DNA of 64,000 nt from the NCBI GenBank assembly GCA_964598005.1, contig CAZRAL010000010.1, forward strand, positions 1 through 64,000, in the 5' to 3' direction. Positions 18,379 through 27,002 of the stretch are shown in pieces. The stretch is from CAZRAL01 sp964598005 (GTDB taxonomy: Bacteria > Pseudomonadota > Gammaproteobacteria > Burkholderiales > Usitatibacteraceae). Under the pieces are notes generated by a model. It was not told the origin of the DNA. It was given only the letters and a program-made list of their open reading frames with translations, and searched no databases. The stretch's first letter is position 1. The number at the start of each line of letters is the position of its first letter. Position numbers and translations under genes: made by a program.

Positions 18379-18977
18379 GGTGAGATTCTTCCTTTCCACG
18401 TTTCCCGCGACAACCGGTGCAGGATATGTTGTTTCAAAGGCCAATCCGGCGGCACCCGTGGATGATCGAAATCCGCGCTGGCGTCGCGTGCCATACCAAT
18501 CTTGTGCATGACGTTGTGCGAGGGTGTGTTGGGCACCACCGATACTGCAACAATTTCGGGGAGTTGCAGTTGCTCGAAAGCAAATTTCACAGAAGCAACA
18601 GCGCCCTCGGTGGCAAAGCCTTGATGCCAGGCCTCGCGCTTTAAACGCCAGCCGATTTCCACAGCGGGCATCCACGGCGCTTCATAGCCCGGAACATTCA
18701 ACCCCACAAATCCCGCAAAGGGGAAACGGCCCGGAATTTCCAGCGCCCACATGCCCCAGCCGCGTTGCGCAATTCCGCTGCGGATACGCTCGCCCTCCGC
18801 GCGCGCCTCGGCTTCGCTCAATAAGCCCGGGAAATATTGACGCACCTCGGGGTCGGCATTCATGGCGCTGTATTCGGGAAAATCGCTTTCTTTCCACTGG
18901 CGTAGCAATACTCGTGGGGTGCGTAATTCGAACGGCGCCGGGAAGGTGCGCAACAGCAGGGTGGGGACGTCGGGCAT
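18375..18977 (-). CDS. GNAT-family N-acetyltransferase (RimJ/RimL type)
   Basis: A 200-residue GNAT protein. It opens with the typical ELRTPRVLLRQWKESDFPEYSAM, followed by GWRLKREAWHQGFATEGAVA, which contains the acetyl-CoA-binding motif A region (QGFATEG), and the later VVPNTPSHNVMHKIGM. This is the pattern of RimJ/RimL-like enzymes acting on amines or protein N-termini. The substrate is unknown. It overlaps prpB by one base and the VOC gene by four. In a propionate cluster it might acylate-regulate an enzyme, but nothing here proves it. Confidence 0.85.
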   Translation of the reverse strand: MPDVPTLLLRTFPAPFELRTPRVLLRQWKESDFPEYSAMNADPEVRQYFPGLLSEAEARAEGERIRSGIAQRGWGMWALEIPGRFPFAGFVGLNVPGYEAPWMPAVEIGWRLKREAWHQGFATEGAVASVKFAFEQLQLPEIVAVSVVPNTPSHNVMHKIGMARDASADFDHPRVPPDWPLKQHILHRLSRETWKGRISP

Positions 18978-19858
18978 TATTTTTTGGCGGCAAACAATTG
19001 ATCGAGATGCTGTTCGAACTGGTGATAGCCGATGCGCTCGTAAAGCTCTTCGCGGGTTTGCATGGTATCGAGCACATTCTTTTGATGCCCGTCTTTGCGG
19101 ATGGCTTGATAAACAGTCTCGGCGGCCTTGTTCATGGCGCGGAAAGCCGAAAGTGGATAAAGCACCATGCCGACATTCACGCTCCGTAATTCTTCCACCG
19201 TAAACAGCGGCGTTTTGCCGAATTCGGTGATGTTTGCCAATACGGGCACTTTCACCGCTTCGACAAATTTTTTGTAGGTGGGCAAGTCGTAAGCCGCTTC
19301 GGCGAAAATGCCGTCGGCCCCGGCTTCAACGCAAGCAATGGCGCGCTCGATGGCTGAATCCAGCCCCTCCACAGCGATGGCATCGGTACGTGCGATCAAA
19401 AAAAAGTCCGCATCGGTCTTGGCATCGGCAGCGGCTTTCACCCGGTCGGCCATTTCCTGTTTGCTCACAATTTCCTTGCCGGGCCGGTGGCCGCAACGCT
19501 TGGCACCCACCTGATCTTCGATGTGGCACGCTGCCGCACCGAATTTGATCAGCGATTTCACCGTACGGGCAATGTTGAACGCCGAAGGACCGAAGCCGGT
19601 ATCGATGTCGACCAGCAGCGGCAGGTCACAGACATCGGTGATGCGGCGGATATCGGTCAACACGTCGTCCAGATTATTGATACCGAGATCGGGCAGGCCC
19701 AATGATCCGGCTGCGACGCCGCCACCGGAGAGATAAATTGCCCGGTAACCCGCGCGCTGGGCGAGCAGGGCGTGGTTGGCGTTGATGGTGCCGATAATTT
19801 GCAGCGGTTTTTCATCCTGCAGGGCTTGGCGGAATTTTGCGCCGGGAGAGGGTGTCAT
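18977..19858 (-). CDS. prpB: 2-methylisocitrate lyase
   Basis: A 293-residue member of the isocitrate lyase/PEP mutase superfamily, cleaving 2-methylisocitrate to pyruvate and succinate. Visible are metal-binding D84/D86 ([10 protein letters not shown]), the catalytic K120-R-C122-G-H124 loop and the [15 protein letters not shown] segment near residue 45. The length is that of PrpB. It closes the methylcitrate cycle with prpC and prpD downstream; the succinate produced feeds the succinate dehydrogenase encoded on the other strand. Confidence 0.96.
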   Translation of the reverse strand: MTPSPGAKFRQALQDEKPLQIIGTINANHALLAQRAGYRAIYLSGGGVAAGSLGLPDLGINNLDDVLTDIRRITDVCDLPLLVDIDTGFGPSAFNIARTVKSLIKFGAAACHIEDQVGAKRCGHRPGKEIVSKQEMADRVKAAADAKTDADFFLIARTDAIAVEGLDSAIERAIACVEAGADGIFAEAAYDLPTYKKFVEAVKVPVLANITEFGKTPLFTVEELRSVNVGMVLYPLSAFRAMNKAAETVYQAIRKDGHQKNVLDTMQTREELYERIGYHQFEQHLDQLFAAKK

Positions 19859-19905
19859 TGCGTTCCTGTCTGTGTTGGAGTCGAGGAGAATAAAAAGCTC
19901 AAAGC

Positions 19906-19999
19906 AAAAGCAGATTTCTCGCTACGCTCGAAATGACAACGTTAATATAGTCACTCTGTATAAAAATGTCATTTCGAGCGTAGCGAGAAATCTGCTTTT
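19906..19999. repeat. palindromic intergenic repeat (TCATTTCGAG type), perfect inverted repeat
   Basis: Two perfect 33-bp arms (19906-19938 and 19967-19999) separated by 28 bp, containing GCTACGCTCGAAATGACA and its complement. Relatives occur at 21506-21610, 25215-25298 and 25409-25491. Confidence 0.85.
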
Positions 20000-20034
20000 C
20001 ATACTGAAGAGCACACTTGTTGCAAAAAAACAGT

Positions 20035-20286
20035 TCATTTAAATTTTTCAGCCGTGCCAGTTTGAGTTATCTCAATATTTGGTTGAAGATGGCGCCATTT
20101 GTAAATACGCTTGAAGCAAGCAATCCCAAATAAAATCGCCGGAATTATCCAAAACGCACCGCCTTCGGTAAGGTTAGCACCGTCTACGGTTATACAGCTT
20201 GAATTAGCTTCTTCAATGCAGGTTTTATACGCCCAATAGCGAACGTAAAATAGCCAGGCAAAAAAGACCGACAGAATTAAGTGCAC
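20035..20286 (-). CDS. small hypothetical membrane protein
   Basis: An 83-residue protein with two hydrophobic segments (about residues 2-19 and 42-60) separated by a loop with two cysteines (CIEEANSSCI). The tail is basic then acidic. No family recognised. It is AT-rich compared with neighbours and lies between prpB and the citE-like gene in the same orientation, next to a dispersed repeat. It may be acquired. No strong ribosome-binding site is evident. Confidence 0.45.
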   Translation of the reverse strand: MHLILSVFFAWLFYVRYWAYKTCIEEANSSCITVDGANLTEGGAFWIIPAILFGIACFKRIYKWRHLQPNIEITQTGTAEKFK

Positions 20287-20336
20287 GAGGGCCGCAATTA
20301 AATGACAGTGTTTAGTCTTAATATTTAATTTTCCTT

Positions 20337-21335
20337 TTAAGCATGAAAAAAAGCCTGCATTGCGGCCTCAGGTATTTTTACACCTGTGTTTTTCGCCTTT
20401 TGCAGCAACTGCCAGTAATAGCGATAGGTGGCGCGGTCGTGCAACTCACCATCGTAGGAAATCGGCCCCCAGTCGGTGGCCTGCGCGGCAAGGAGGATTT
20501 TGGCTGCTGTTTCGGCCTCCGAATGGTCGGGCTTCATGGCGTCGACAATGGCAGTGATTTGCGAAGGATGAATCGACCACATGCGCAAAAAGCCGAATTC
20601 ATTGCGTGCCCGCCAGGCGTCGCGAAAAACGTTATAGCCATTGCGCAAATCGAGGGAAACGTTGTGCGATGGGATCAGCCCATTGGCCAGTGCGGCGGCA
20701 ACGATTTCCGTCTTGGCGCGGGCAATCAGGCGATGGTCGAACTGGCCCGGCGAGCGCATGGCCGAAGCGGGAATCGCGCCATGATGCGCCGAGACAAAAT
20801 CCATCAATCCAAAGTCCAGCACTTGCAGTGAGGGCAGGGTGGCGATGCGCTGTACGTCCTGCAATGCGCCGTGCGTTTCGATGAGAATGTGTACGGGGAT
20901 TTCCCGCTTTAGGTTATTCGCTTTGGCCGTTTGTTGAATCGCGGTAATCATTGTTTCAGCTTCGGCAAAGGAGGTGCACTTGGGTATCGTCAGATACGCC
21001 AGCACGTTGCCTGCGCCGCCAATAAGAATCTCGATATCGCGCTTCCAGTGCGGATGCGAAAAATCGTGGATACGCGCGCCGGCCATTTTGTAGCGATTGG
21101 CCGCGCTATTAAGGATGCGCACAATCATTTCGGCGTGCGCGGTTTCCTGACCCGCGGGTGCGCCGTCCTCGCAATCGCAGGTGAGGTCAAATACCGGCCC
21201 CAGCTTTTGTTGCAAATCCAAAGTCTTGAGTATCAACCTTTCGCTCCCGGCAAAATGTTCGCAGCCGGGCAAAACAGGGAAGGATTTTTCGCCACTGAAC
21301 AGTGCCTGGGAAGGGTGGATTTTTGCGGGGGCCAT
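20337..21335 (-). CDS. HpcH/HpaI aldolase, CitE-like CoA-ester lyase
   Basis: A 332-residue protein of the CitE/HpcH-HpaI superfamily. The CitE-like substrate and metal region TCDCEDGAP, the Glu of HILIETHGALQ and the LDFGLMDFVSAHHG segment are visible. Known relatives cleave CoA esters such as citramalyl-, malyl- or citryl-CoA; no citrate lyase alpha/gamma genes are here, so it is not part of citrate lyase. ATG 21335 is preferred over an in-frame upstream start at 21395. It is the first gene of the minus-strand arm, facing gntR, so it is likely co-regulated with the methylcitrate genes. Confidence 0.85.
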   Translation of the reverse strand: MAPAKIHPSQALFSGEKSFPVLPGCEHFAGSERLILKTLDLQQKLGPVFDLTCDCEDGAPAGQETAHAEMIVRILNSAANRYKMAGARIHDFSHPHWKRDIEILIGGAGNVLAYLTIPKCTSFAEAETMITAIQQTAKANNLKREIPVHILIETHGALQDVQRIATLPSLQVLDFGLMDFVSAHHGAIPASAMRSPGQFDHRLIARAKTEIVAAALANGLIPSHNVSLDLRNGYNVFRDAWRARNEFGFLRMWSIHPSQITAIVDAMKPDHSEAETAAKILLAAQATDWGPISYDGELHDRATYRYYWQLLQKAKNTGVKIPEAAMQAFFHA

Positions 21336-21470
21336 GGCGCATACTCCGGTGGAAGTTGGTTTTTTCACTGACAACAAGCAGGATGCAAATCGCATCTTTT
21401 AGAAGCCACTTTTTGCTGGTAAAAACTTTTTGAAGTTTAGGTGCCTACAGGCTTCGTGTCAAGGTGACTT

Positions 21471-21488
21471 ATATCTTATATAAGATAT
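21471..21488. promoter_or_regulatory. 18-bp perfect palindrome, likely GntR-family operator
   Basis: ATATCTTATATAAGATAT lies in the divergent region between the citE-like gene and gntR. GntR-family regulators bind short AT-rich palindromes, and the adjacent gntR gene is the natural candidate. It would control both arms of the carbon-metabolism cluster. The match of site to protein is inferred. Confidence 0.6.
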
Positions 21489-21505
21489 ATAATAAGCCGT
21501 AATGC

Positions 21506-21610
21506 TGTCATTCCGAGGAGCGTGCGACGATGCGACGAGGAATCTGCTGTTGATGGAAATTTAGGCCAAAAGCAGATTCCTCACCGCAAATGACGCGGTT
21601 CGGAATGACA
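21506..21610. repeat. palindromic intergenic repeat (TCATTCCGAG type)
   Basis: TGTCATTCCGAG ... GAGGAATCTGC on the left and GCAGATTCCTC ... CGGAATGACA on the right, an imperfect long inverted repeat between the palindromic operator and gntR. The rest of 21336-21677 holds no gene. Confidence 0.75.
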
Positions 21611-21677
21611 AGTATAGGGCTGCTTATAAAGAAGGCTAAGTTTCGGACTGAGTTTTAAAATCTCTACGAAATTTGAT

Positions 21678-22424
21678 ATGGAAAAAAACGCAGCAAAAAC
21701 ACTTGCTTCTCCCAGCTTCCGGCCGCTTTACGAACAAATCAAGATTTTGTTGACGCAGAGCCTGATCGCCGGAGAATGGAAGCCAGGTGAGGCGATTCCC
21801 AGCGAAATCGAGCTGGCGGCGCGTTTTCGCGTGAGTCAGGGCACTGTGCGCAAGGCCATCGATACGTTGGCGGCGGAAAGTATTCTGGTGCGGCGCCAGG
21901 GCAAAGGGACGTTTGTGACCACCCATACCGAGCCCACTTATCAATATCGCTTTTTGCGACTTATTTCCGACTCGGGCGAGGAACAATACCCCACCAGCAA
22001 ATTTATCGACGTGCGGCGCGGCAAGGCCAGCCCGGAGGTCGCGCGGGCACTGGCCCTGAAATCAGGTGCGCCCGTTTCCACCATACGGCGCTTACTCAGC
22101 GCGGCAGGCCAACCGTTTATTCTGGATGAGATCGTGGTTTCTACCGCGTTGTTTCCCGGACTAACCCTGGCCAAAGTGCGTGAATCGAAAGGTTCGTTGT
22201 ACAGTTTTTTTGAAACCGTTTTTGGCATCCGCATGATCCGCGCGGAGGAGCGGCTGCGTGCAGTGTCAGCAGATGATACGGCGGCGAAGCATTTGGCGGT
22301 GCCGTCTGCAACCCCCCTGTTGTGCGTGGACCGCATCGCCTTTACCTATGGCGACAAGCCGGTGGAGTGGCGCCGTGGTTTATGTGTAACCGATCAGTAT
22401 TCGTATTACAACGAGTTAACCTGA
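21678..22424 (+). CDS. GntR-family transcriptional regulator (HutC type, UTRA domain)
   Basis: A 248-residue regulator. An N-terminal winged helix (about residues 15-80: PLYEQIKILLTQSL, PSEIELAARFRVSQGTVRKAID, RRQGKGTFV) is followed by a UTRA ligand-binding domain (about 95-240). The gene lies between the divergent prp arm and the sdh operon, with an 18-bp palindrome upstream, so it probably controls both in response to a pathway metabolite. The ligand cannot be read from sequence. Confidence 0.9.
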   Translation: MEKNAAKTLASPSFRPLYEQIKILLTQSLIAGEWKPGEAIPSEIELAARFRVSQGTVRKAIDTLAAESILVRRQGKGTFVTTHTEPTYQYRFLRLISDSGEEQYPTSKFIDVRRGKASPEVARALALKSGAPVSTIRRLLSAAGQPFILDEIVVSTALFPGLTLAKVRESKGSLYSFFETVFGIRMIRAEERLRAVSADDTAAKHLAVPSATPLLCVDRIAFTYGDKPVEWRRGLCVTDQYSYYNELT

Positions 22425-22620
22425 AGGTTGAAGATGTGTTTCAGCATGAATGATGTGGTGTCAATAATTCGTTTTTTACAAAATGAGATTGTGCGTTTGC
22501 AGCAAAAAACACTAAAATTCTAAAATTAACCGCTTGCCTTTGCCTGTTTCGTACGCGCGCCGTTGTTTTTCAAAAAACGTTCATGTTCCCGGTGAACAGA
22601 TAATCCAGAAGGGTTTCTCC

Positions 22621-23007
22621 ATGCCTCCTGCAAAATCGACCCGCCCCAAATATTATGATCTGAATTTGCTGCACCTCCCGTCACCCGGTCTGGTGTCGAT
22701 TTTTCATCGGATTAGCGGTGTTTTATTGTTTTTGTTGGCGATTCCGTTGGGGTTATTCCTGTTGCAATCGATGTTGCGTTCCGAATCGGGCTTCAATTTC
22801 TGGAAAAACGTGTTGAGTTTTCCACTGGTGAAATTGATTCTCCTTGGTTTCATCTGGGCCTATATGCATCATTTTTTTGCCGGTATCCGCTATCTGCTGT
22901 TTGATATCCATGTCTGGACGGCAAAAGCGCCCAGCCAACGTTCGGCATGGGTTGTGCTGGCGCTCGGGCTGATTGCCACGTTATTGATCGGGGTGCGTAT
23001 ATGGTGA
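22621..23007 (+). CDS. sdhC: succinate dehydrogenase cytochrome b556 subunit
   Basis: A 128-residue integral membrane subunit with three membrane helices. The SdhC signatures are YDLNLLHLPSPGLVSIFHRISGV (quinone-site Ser/Arg region) and AYMHHFFAGIRYLLFDIH, which contains the haem-ligand His. It anchors SdhAB at the inner membrane and passes electrons to quinone. ATG 22621 gives the family length; the longer frame from 22534 is not needed. It overlaps sdhD. Confidence 0.93.
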   Translation: MPPAKSTRPKYYDLNLLHLPSPGLVSIFHRISGVLLFLLAIPLGLFLLQSMLRSESGFNFWKNVLSFPLVKLILLGFIWAYMHHFFAGIRYLLFDIHVWTAKAPSQRSAWVVLALGLIATLLIGVRIW

Positions 23008-23369
23008 ATGTGGTGAAAGGAAAATCCGACCGCGAGCCGGTGGGTGCCCATTACGGCTGGAAGGACTGGCTGGCACAGCGGGTGACGGCCGTCATCATGG
23101 TGGTATTCAGCGTGGTGTTCGCCGGGCTGATCGTGTACAAAGGGTCGATGAATTACGAAGAGTGGAAGGAACTCTTCGCGTGCCAATGGCTGCGCATTTT
23201 GACCTTGCTGTTTTTGCTGTCGCTTTTCTATCACGCCTGGATCGGCATGCGCGACGTGTTGATGGATTACATCAAGTCAACCGGGCTGCGCCTTAGCTTG
23301 CAGGTAATGGTTTTACTGCTTTTACTGGTCTATTCGATCTGGTCCATTTCTATTTTGTGGGGAAATTGA
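23001..23369 (+). CDS. sdhD: succinate dehydrogenase membrane anchor subunit
   Basis: A 122-residue protein with three membrane helices. LLSLFYHAWIGMRDVLMDYIK carries the haem-ligand His and the quinone-site region of SdhD, and GWKDWLAQRVTAVIM precedes helix 1. ATG 23001 overlaps the sdhC stop, and its own stop overlaps the sdhA start (TGATG). It acts with SdhC as the membrane anchor of complex II. Confidence 0.93.
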   Translation: MVNVVKGKSDREPVGAHYGWKDWLAQRVTAVIMVVFSVVFAGLIVYKGSMNYEEWKELFACQWLRILTLLFLLSLFYHAWIGMRDVLMDYIKSTGLRLSLQVMVLLLLLVYSIWSISILWGN

Positions 23370-25153
23370 TGGGGCTTCCCGTACGTAAATTCGATGCCGT
23401 GGTGGTGGGGGCCGGGGGTTCCGGGCTACGCGCTGCACTGCAACTTTCCAATGCCGGACTGAAAGTGGCCGTCCTGTCCAAGGTGTTTCCTACCCGCTCG
23501 CATACGGTCGCGGCGCAAGGCGGGGTAGGGGCATCACTGGGCAATATGGACGAGGATAACTGGCACTGGCATATGTATGACACCATCAAGGGCTCGGATT
23601 GGCTGGGCGATCAGGATGCCATCGAGTTCATGTGTCGTACCGCGCCTGAAGCGGTGATCGAGCTGGAACATTTCGGCATGCCATTCGACCGCAATGAAAA
23701 CGGCACCATTTACCAGCGTCCGTTTGGCGGGCATTCCTCGAATTTCGGCGAAAAGCCGGTGCAGCGCTCCTGCTGTGCCGCCGACCGCACCGGTCACGCC
23801 ATGTTGCATACGCTTTACCAGCGCAATGTGATGGCCAATACGCAGTTCTTTGTCGAATGGATGGCGCTGGATTTGATCCGCGATGCGGCGGGTGATGTAG
23901 TCGGCGTGACGGCGCTGGAAATGGAAACCGGCGAAACCATGATTTTTCACGCCAAAGCCACTCTATTTGCCACGGGTGGGGCAGGGCGTATTTATGCTTC
24001 CAGCACCAATGCGTTTATCAATACCGGCGATGGGCTGGGCATGGCGGCGCGGGCCGGCATTCCGCTGGAGGATATGGAATTCTGGCAATTTCACCCTACC
24101 GGCGTAGCGGGGGCGGGGGTGTTGATTACCGAAGGTGTGCGCGGCGAAGGCGGCATTCTGCTGAATAAAGACGGCGAACGTTTCATGGAGCGTTATGCGC
24201 CGGTCATGAAAGATCTGGCCTCGCGCGATGTGGTGTCGCGCGCCATGGCGACCGAGATCAAGGATGGCCGCGGAGCGGGCCCCAATAACGATTACATTTT
24301 ATTGAAACTGAGTCACCTGAAGCCGGAAATAATCCATAAGCGTCTGCCTGGTATCCGCGAAATCGCGCTCAAATTCGCCAATGTGGACTGTACCCGTGAA
24401 CCGATCCCGGTAGTGCCGACCTGCCATTACCAGATGGGCGGTATTCCGACCAATTACAAAGGTGAGGTGGTGGTGCCGAAAGGCGGCAATCCCAACACCG
24501 TCGTGCCGGGCTTTTACGCGGCGGGTGAGTGCGGGTGTGCGTCGATCCATGGGGCCAATCGACTGGGCACCAATTCGTTGACTGATTTGCTGGTGATGGG
24601 CAAATCTTCAGGCGATTCGATGATCCGCTTTATCAAAGAAAACAATACGCACAAGGATCTGCCAAAAGATGCTGGTGATTATTCAATGGCGCGCCTCGCC
24701 CGGCTCGATAGCCAGAAAAACGGTGAAAGTGTGCACGAAGTGGGCCATGCCATGCGCCAAACGATGCAGGCGCATTGTGGCGTATTCCGCTTCCCCGACT
24801 TGCTGAAGCAGGGTGTAGAAAAAATCAGCCAGGTTGCGCAGCGCGCACAAACGCTGGAAATCGGCGATAAATCCAAGGTTTTCAATACCGCGCGCATCGA
24901 AGCGCTGGAACTGGAAAATCTGATCGAAGTCGCCGTTTCGACCATGGTATCCGCCGAGGCGCGCAAGGAAAGCCGCGGCGCGCATGACCGTGCCGATTGC
25001 CATGATCGCCCCGATTTTCCCAATGGCCGTGACGATGCGCAGTGGCTGAAACATACGCTGTGGTACAAGGAAAACAATCGGCTGGATTACAAGCCTGTTA
25101 ATTTGCAACCGCTGACGGTGGAATCTTTTCCACCCAAGGCCCGTACTTATTGA
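23369..25153 (+). CDS. sdhA: succinate dehydrogenase flavoprotein subunit
   Basis: A 594-residue flavoprotein. GAGGSGLRAAL (residues 14-24) binds FAD, H45 in TRSHTVAAQGG is the covalent FAD attachment site, and HPTGVAGAG, GEGG and the catalytic Arg region are present. The C-terminus is VESFPPKARTY. ATG 23369 is preferred over GTG 23357. It oxidises succinate to fumarate. sdhB is not adjacent: 361 nt with two repeats and a degenerate copy of the sdhA 3' end lie between. The flavinylation factor gene sdhE is downstream. Confidence 0.97.
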   Translation: MGLPVRKFDAVVVGAGGSGLRAALQLSNAGLKVAVLSKVFPTRSHTVAAQGGVGASLGNMDEDNWHWHMYDTIKGSDWLGDQDAIEFMCRTAPEAVIELEHFGMPFDRNENGTIYQRPFGGHSSNFGEKPVQRSCCAADRTGHAMLHTLYQRNVMANTQFFVEWMALDLIRDAAGDVVGVTALEMETGETMIFHAKATLFATGGAGRIYASSTNAFINTGDGLGMAARAGIPLEDMEFWQFHPTGVAGAGVLITEGVRGEGGILLNKDGERFMERYAPVMKDLASRDVVSRAMATEIKDGRGAGPNNDYILLKLSHLKPEIIHKRLPGIREIALKFANVDCTREPIPVVPTCHYQMGGIPTNYKGEVVVPKGGNPNTVVPGFYAAGECGCASIHGANRLGTNSLTDLLVMGKSSGDSMIRFIKENNTHKDLPKDAGDYSMARLARLDSQKNGESVHEVGHAMRQTMQAHCGVFRFPDLLKQGVEKISQVAQRAQTLEIGDKSKVFNTARIEALELENLIEVAVSTMVSAEARKESRGAHDRADCHDRPDFPNGRDDAQWLKHTLWYKENNRLDYKPVNLQPLTVESFPPKARTY

Positions 25154-25214
25154 TGTTAGTCCTGTGATGTAGGAACACGATTGAGTTTGGTAGTACTGCA
25201 AAAAAGTATAACCA

Positions 25215-25298
25215 TGTCATTCCGAGCGAAGCGAGGAATCTGCTTTTTAGTAAACGACCAACAGCAGATTTCTCGTAGTAAAGCCACTCGAAATGACA
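25215..25298. repeat. palindromic intergenic repeat in sdhA-sdhB spacer, copy 1
   Basis: TGTCATTCCGAGCGAAGCGA ... CACTCGAAATGACA, an imperfect inverted repeat. Its right half is nearly identical to that of 25409-25491 (AGCAGATTTCTCGTAGTAAA shared). Confidence 0.85.
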
Positions 25299-25408
25299 AT
25301 TTTTTGCGATCGTGAGTTGTGGAATCGTTTGCACCCAAAGCGCGTACCTATTAACGCAAAACTAGCTGAAATTCATTACCATGTTTTTATTTGCACGCCA
25401 GTCAAATT

Positions 25409-25491
25409 GTCATTCCGAGCAACGCGAGGAATCTGCTTTTCGCGAATCACCAAACAGCAGATTTCTCGTAGTAAAGCCACTCGAAATGACA
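25409..25491. repeat. palindromic intergenic repeat in sdhA-sdhB spacer, copy 2
   Basis: TGTCATTCCGAGCAACGCGA ... CACTCGAAATGACA. It could form a hairpin in the sdh mRNA between sdhA and sdhB, ending 23 nt before the sdhB start. Confidence 0.85.
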
Positions 25492-25514
25492 GCTTTTAAA
25501 CATAGAGACCCGAT

Positions 25515-26210
25515 ATGAAATTCAAAATCCTGCGTTACGATCCCGACAAAGACACCAAGTCGTATTTCAAGGATTACGACATCCAGCTGGAACCGTCTGA
25601 CCGCATGCTGCTCGATGCGCTGATCCGCATCAAATCCATCGACGATTCGCTGGCGCTGCGGCGTTCCTGCCGCGAGGGCATATGCGGTTCGGACGCGATG
25701 AATATCAACGGCAAGAATGGGTTGGCCTGCATTACCAAAATTTCAGAGTTGAAGGAACCAGTCGTCCTGAAGCCGTTGCCTGGGCTGCCCATCATCCGCG
25801 ATCTGATCGTCGATATGACGCAATTTTTCAAGCAATACAATTCGGTCAAGCCCTATCTCGTCAACAACGATCCGCCACCGGAAAAAGAGCGTTTGCAGTC
25901 ACCAGAAGATCGTCAGGAACTCGATGGACTTTACGAATGTATTTTGTGCGCCTGCTGTTCAACGGCGTGCCCCTCATTCTGGTGGAATCCGGATAAATTC
26001 GTTGGCCCGGCCGGTTTGCTGACCGCGTACCGGTTTATCGCCGATAGCCGCGATCAGGCGACCAACGAACGCCTCGATAATCTCGAAGATCCCTACCGGC
26101 TGTTTCGCTGCCACACCATCATGAATTGTGTGGATGTTTGCCCCAAAGGGCTGAATCCATCGGTGGCTATCGGCAACATCAAGGAAATGCTGGTCAAGCG
26201 AGCGGTATGA
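25515..26210 (+). CDS. sdhB: succinate dehydrogenase iron-sulfur subunit
   Basis: A 231-residue protein. The N-terminal [2Fe-2S] ligands are C52, C57, D60 and C72 (SCREGICGSD, NGLAC), the same Cys/Asp pattern as in E. coli. The C-terminal ferredoxin domain shows CILCACCSTACPSFWW and CHTIMNCVDVCPKGLNP for the [4Fe-4S] and [3Fe-4S] centres. It carries electrons from SdhA to the quinone site in SdhCD. A SIMPL-domain gene follows before sdhE. Confidence 0.97.
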   Translation: MKFKILRYDPDKDTKSYFKDYDIQLEPSDRMLLDALIRIKSIDDSLALRRSCREGICGSDAMNINGKNGLACITKISELKEPVVLKPLPGLPIIRDLIVDMTQFFKQYNSVKPYLVNNDPPPEKERLQSPEDRQELDGLYECILCACCSTACPSFWWNPDKFVGPAGLLTAYRFIADSRDQATNERLDNLEDPYRLFRCHTIMNCVDVCPKGLNPSVAIGNIKEMLVKRAV

Positions 26211-26241
26211 AGTTTTGTTTTTAATTAAGAGAGGACTTTCC

Positions 26242-27000
26242 ATGAATGCAATGAATGTTTTAAAACGTCGTTTCATCGTTCTGCTTTTTATATTGGGTGG
26301 GGTAAATATGACTATGGCTTATGCAGCACCAGAAATTAATCGCACCATTAATGTTTCCGGTCAAGCGGAAATTAAAGTGGCGCCTGACGAGGTGGTAATT
26401 CAAGTGGGGGTGGAAAGCCGTAACAAGATACTTTCTGCGGCCAAACGGCAAAACGATGAAGCGGTCGCGCGCATTCTCTCCAGCGCACGGCGATTTGGCG
26501 TGGAAAGCAAACATGTGCAAACCGGTTATATCAGCATCGAGCCCATCTATGAATCGCGCTCGTCGAAAACAGCGTGGTCGGATGAGACGCGTATCGAGTA
26601 CTACCGCGTTCGCAAGGATGTGGCCGTGGTGCTGCGCGACGTGAGCAAATTCGAAGCGCTGCTGAGTGCGCTCCTCGACGACGGCGCCAATCGAGTGAGC
26701 GGGGTGCAGTTTAAAACGACTGAGCTGCGCAAACACCGCGACCGTGCTCGCCAGTTGGCGGTGATCGCTGCCCGCGAAAAAGCGCAGGCGCTGGCGGGCG
26801 AACTGGGCCAGAAAATCGGCAAGGCGATTTCAATTAACGAAGACGGCGGCTGGGGCTATAAGAGCTTTAATATTTCTGCCAATAACGTACAGAATGCAGT
26901 TCAGGATAATGTGTCACTGGATAACGTCAGCGGGAGTACCGTCGCGCTGGGCCAGATCAGTGTCACGGCAACGGTGAATGTTCAATTCGAATTGCAATAG
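26242..27000 (+). CDS. SIMPL-domain (DUF541) periplasmic protein
   Basis: A 252-residue exported protein with a signal peptide (residues 1-28, cleavage near AYA). A DUF541/SIMPL domain follows: INVSGQAEIKVAPDEVVIQVGVES, then the YISIEPIYE and GVQFKTTELRKHRDRARQLAV stretches. The function of the family is not settled; oxidative-stress or envelope roles have been reported. GAGAGGACTTTCC before ATG 26242 decides the start over 26215. It sits inside the sdhB-sdhE interval, an unusual position. Confidence 0.88.
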   Translation: MNAMNVLKRRFIVLLFILGGVNMTMAYAAPEINRTINVSGQAEIKVAPDEVVIQVGVESRNKILSAAKRQNDEAVARILSSARRFGVESKHVQTGYISIEPIYESRSSKTAWSDETRIEYYRVRKDVAVVLRDVSKFEALLSALLDDGANRVSGVQFKTTELRKHRDRARQLAVIAAREKAQALAGELGQKIGKAISINEDGGWGYKSFNISANNVQNAVQDNVSLDNVSGSTVALGQISVTATVNVQFELQ

Positions 27001-27002
27001 AA

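Larger units (their letters stand above)
25154..25514. other. sdhA-sdhB spacer with duplicated sdhA 3' end
   Basis: Normally these genes are nearly contiguous. Here 25318-25353 reads V-E-S-F-A-P-K-A-R-T-Y-stop in one frame, a diverged copy of the last 12 codons of sdhA (25118-25153). Each copy is followed about 60 nt later by a TCATTCCGAG repeat (25215-25298 and 25409-25491). This suggests an old tandem duplication of a roughly 200-bp unit. Confidence 0.7.

Noticed and set aside
20337..21335. Citrate lyase beta subunit.
   Set aside because: No alpha or gamma subunit or CitC/CitG genes are present; a general CoA-ester lyase is more likely.
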